Shown here: positions 62,411-64,000 of the stretch, one piece after another
How positions within the stretch are numbered: the stretch's first letter is position 1
How the letters are laid out: each line of letters begins with the position of its first letter
NCBI GenBank assembly: GCA_023228825.1
Contig: JALOAL010000001.1
Coordinates: 62,001 to 126,000 of the forward strand
Direction of reading: 5' to 3'
DNA length: 64,000 bases
Origin: Dehalococcoidia bacterium
GTDB lineage: Bacteria > Chloroflexota > Dehalococcoidia > UBA2979
Program-made: the position numbers and the translations under genes
Notes under the pieces: model-generated
The model's database searches: none
The model's input: only the letters and a program-made list of their open reading frames with translations
What the model was told of the DNA's origin: nothing

Positions 62411-63214
62411 GTGTCAGACGTCCTGCAGATCGAAGATCGCGGCCACGTCCGCGTCATCCGCCTCAACCGGCCGGAGAAGAAGAACGCGCTGTCGCTGGAA
62501 CTGGCGTGGGGCGTGGTGAACGCGGTGCAAGACGCCGCCCACGAGGAGGACGTGTGGGTGGTCGGCATCACGGGGGTGGAGGACGCCTTCTGCTCCGGCC
62601 TGGACCTCTCGCCGGATCCTCCCACGCAGTCCTACACGCGCATGAACCCGCAGGACGAGTACCTGGACGAACTGAGTTGGGTCAGCCGCTTCCCCATGGT
62701 GCTGCGCCAGGCCTGCGACAAGCCGGTGGTTGCCGGCATCAATGGCGTGGCGGTGGGCGCCGGTCTGGGACTGGCAATGGCGTGCGACATGAAGATCATG
62801 GCGAGGGGTGCGCGACTGATCGCAGGCTACCCGCGCATCGGCGGGTCGCCGGACGGCGGCCTGTCGTGGACCCTCCTGCAGTCGATGGGCTACGAGCAGG
62901 CGCTGCGCTTCCTGCTGGAGAACCGCACGGTAGAGGCGGACGAGGCGCACCGCCTGGGCATGGTGGGCGAGGTCGTGGACGCTGACCAGTTCGAGGCGCG
63001 CTTCCACGAGTACCTGGACTCCCTCACGGACCTCTCCCCCATCACCGCGCGGCTCTCCAAGCGCGTGGTGCGCAACGCGGCCCAGTTGCCGGACATGGAG
63101 GGCCACTTCCGCTACGAATTGCTCAGCATTGGTAGGGCCTTCGGCAGTGAGGACGGCAAGGAGGCGCGCCGCGCCTTCCTGGAGCGCCGCGCCCCGGAGT
63201 TCAAGGGCAAGTAG
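62411..63214 (+). CDS. Enoyl-CoA hydratase/isomerase family protein
   Basis: The 267-residue protein has the crotonase fold: VIRLNRPEKKNALSLELAWGVV near residue 15, the oxyanion-hole segment GVEDAFCSGLDLS near 55, and NGVAVGAGLGLAMACDMKIMARGARL near 110. The position of the usual second catalytic acid is occupied by RIGGSPDGG, so the reaction is uncertain. The start is GTG 62411 with GGAGGG upstream. Confidence 0.9.
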   Translation: MSDVLQIEDRGHVRVIRLNRPEKKNALSLELAWGVVNAVQDAAHEEDVWVVGITGVEDAFCSGLDLSPDPPTQSYTRMNPQDEYLDELSWVSRFPMVLRQACDKPVVAGINGVAVGAGLGLAMACDMKIMARGARLIAGYPRIGGSPDGGLSWTLLQSMGYEQALRFLLENRTVEADEAHRLGMVGEVVDADQFEARFHEYLDSLTDLSPITARLSKRVVRNAAQLPDMEGHFRYELLSIGRAFGSEDGKEARRAFLERRAPEFKGK

Positions 63215-63257
63215 CGGCAAGTACCACGCACAGCGGAAAGCGAAGGGGGTCAGCCTC

Positions 63258-64000
63258 GTGAAGATCGGTGTGACCACACTCGGTTCGGGCGGCATCCTGG
63301 GGATGGCGCAAGAGGCGCAGGAGGCGGAGGCCGCCGGCTTCGACCTGTTCGTCGTGCCCAGCATCTACGGGCATGACCCGATCAGCGTCGCCACCGTGGC
63401 CGGCCTCCAGACCTCTCGCATCAGGCTCCTGACCGGCGTCGCCCCCATCTACCCGAGGCACCCATCCGCCATGGCCTCCGCAGCGATGAGCGCGGGCGCG
63501 GCCTCTGGCGGGCGCTTCACGCTGGGCATCGGCCTGTCGCACCAGGTGGTGGTGGAGGGCGCGCTCGGCATGTCGTTCGACCGCCCGGCCGCGTACATGC
63601 GGGAGTACCTGGACGTGGTGCTCCCCCTCCTCCGCGGCGAGACCGTGCGCCACGAGGGCGAGCAGTTCACGTATCGAGGCGCCCTGCGTGTGCGCGACGC
63701 GGTGGAGGTGCCGGTGATCATCGCCGCCATGGCGCCGGTCATGCTGCGCATGGCGGGCGAGCGCACGGACGGCACGGCGCTGTGGATGACGGGCGCGAAG
63801 GCGATCCGCGAGCACGTTGCCCCTCGCATCAACCGCGCGGCCGAGGCCGTCGGGCGGCCGGCGCCGCAGGTGGTGGCCATGCTGCCGGTGGCGCTGACGG
63901 ACAATCCGCAGGAAGCGCGCGAGAAGGCAAACGAGCAGTTCGAGAACTACGGCCGCCTGCCCTCCTACCGCGCCATGCTGGACAGGTCCGGCGCCGAGAC
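63258..64000 (+). CDS. LLM-class flavin-dependent oxidoreductase, cut by window end
   Basis: GTG 63258, preceded by GAAGGGGGT, opens a frame to the end of the window. The 247 visible residues start MKIGVTTLGSGGILGMAQEA and have AGFDLFVVPSIYGHDPISVA, TGVAPIYPRHPSAMASAAMS, and SGGRFTLGIGLSHQVVVEG, typical of luciferase-like monooxygenases, many of which use F420. It follows the crotonase gene by 43 bases and is probably in the same operon. Confidence 0.9.
   Translation, partial: MKIGVTTLGSGGILGMAQEAQEAEAAGFDLFVVPSIYGHDPISVATVAGLQTSRIRLLTGVAPIYPRHPSAMASAAMSAGAASGGRFTLGIGLSHQVVVEGALGMSFDRPAAYMREYLDVVLPLLRGETVRHEGEQFTYRGALRVRDAVEVPVIIAAMAPVMLRMAGERTDGTALWMTGAKAIREHVAPRINRAAEAVGRPAPQVVAMLPVALTDNPQEAREKANEQFENYGRLPSYRAMLDRSGAE

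Noticed and set aside
1..64000. CRISPR array or insertion sequence
   Set aside because: No regularly spaced direct repeats and no transposase-like protein seen.

Overview
The window is one continuous piece of a high-GC bacterial chromosome, densely packed with housekeeping and accessory genes. GTG and TTG starts are frequent, and one CTG start is likely. All six tRNAs carry an encoded CCA. The gene mix suggests a Chloroflexota (Dehalococcoidia-like) genome: class 1B PyrD with PyrK, nos genes with a Tat-exported NosZ, PyrR attenuation, an F420-type flavin oxidoreductase and small Chloroflexota-like proteins. This placement is inferred from gene content, not from a marker-gene tree.

Positions 1-18300 form a nitrogen-oxide respiration and stress block. 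It starts with a partial membrane protein, NnrS, a cupin, a MarR/MFS pair, a TetR regulator and an ACT-domain malic enzyme. A metal/nitrosative-stress regulatory pair (DtxR and a three-cysteine Rrf2 protein) is divergent from a short RIC/ScdA-like protein. The nos operon then runs on the minus strand as cupredoxin, nosZ, nosL, nosD, nosF, nosY. Its NosD is fused to an N-terminal multi-span membrane domain. A perfect CRP-type dyad lies just before the operon. A PdaC-like deacetylase lipoprotein ends the block.

Positions 18600-25460 hold tRNA-Arg, a PH-domain-like membrane protein, two cyclophilins in tandem, a receiver-like protein, a small membrane protein, a 1251-residue GAF/GGDEF sensor and tRNA-Pro.

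Positions 25550-40390 are dominated by pyrimidine biosynthesis. A minus-strand operon pyrR-pyrB-pyrC-carA-GNAT-2H-carB-HAD-pyrK-small membrane protein is mostly coupled by 1-4 nt overlaps. It is preceded by a promoter, a PyrR-binding hairpin and an intrinsic terminator, which together look like an attenuator. pyrD lies apart, beyond a plus-strand mrp/NYN pair.

Positions 40439-49520 carry a PAC2 protein, a kinase-like phosphotransferase, an RHH regulator with a DUF4097 protein, a small secreted protein, an acyl-CoA ligase/hydrolase pair, TetR, and divergent YceI/HxlR genes. Positions 49638-55530 hold an atypical RecQ helicase beside tRNA-Asn and tRNA-Gln, an HDOD protein, tRNA-Leu, a VOC protein, a phosphotransferase, a degraded gene and tRNA-Gly. 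The last part (55601-64000) has coaE, an Eis-like acetyltransferase, fhs, and an acyl-CoA/hydrolase set (CaiB, MBL-fold, enoyl-CoA hydratase, LLM oxidoreductase) that runs off the end.
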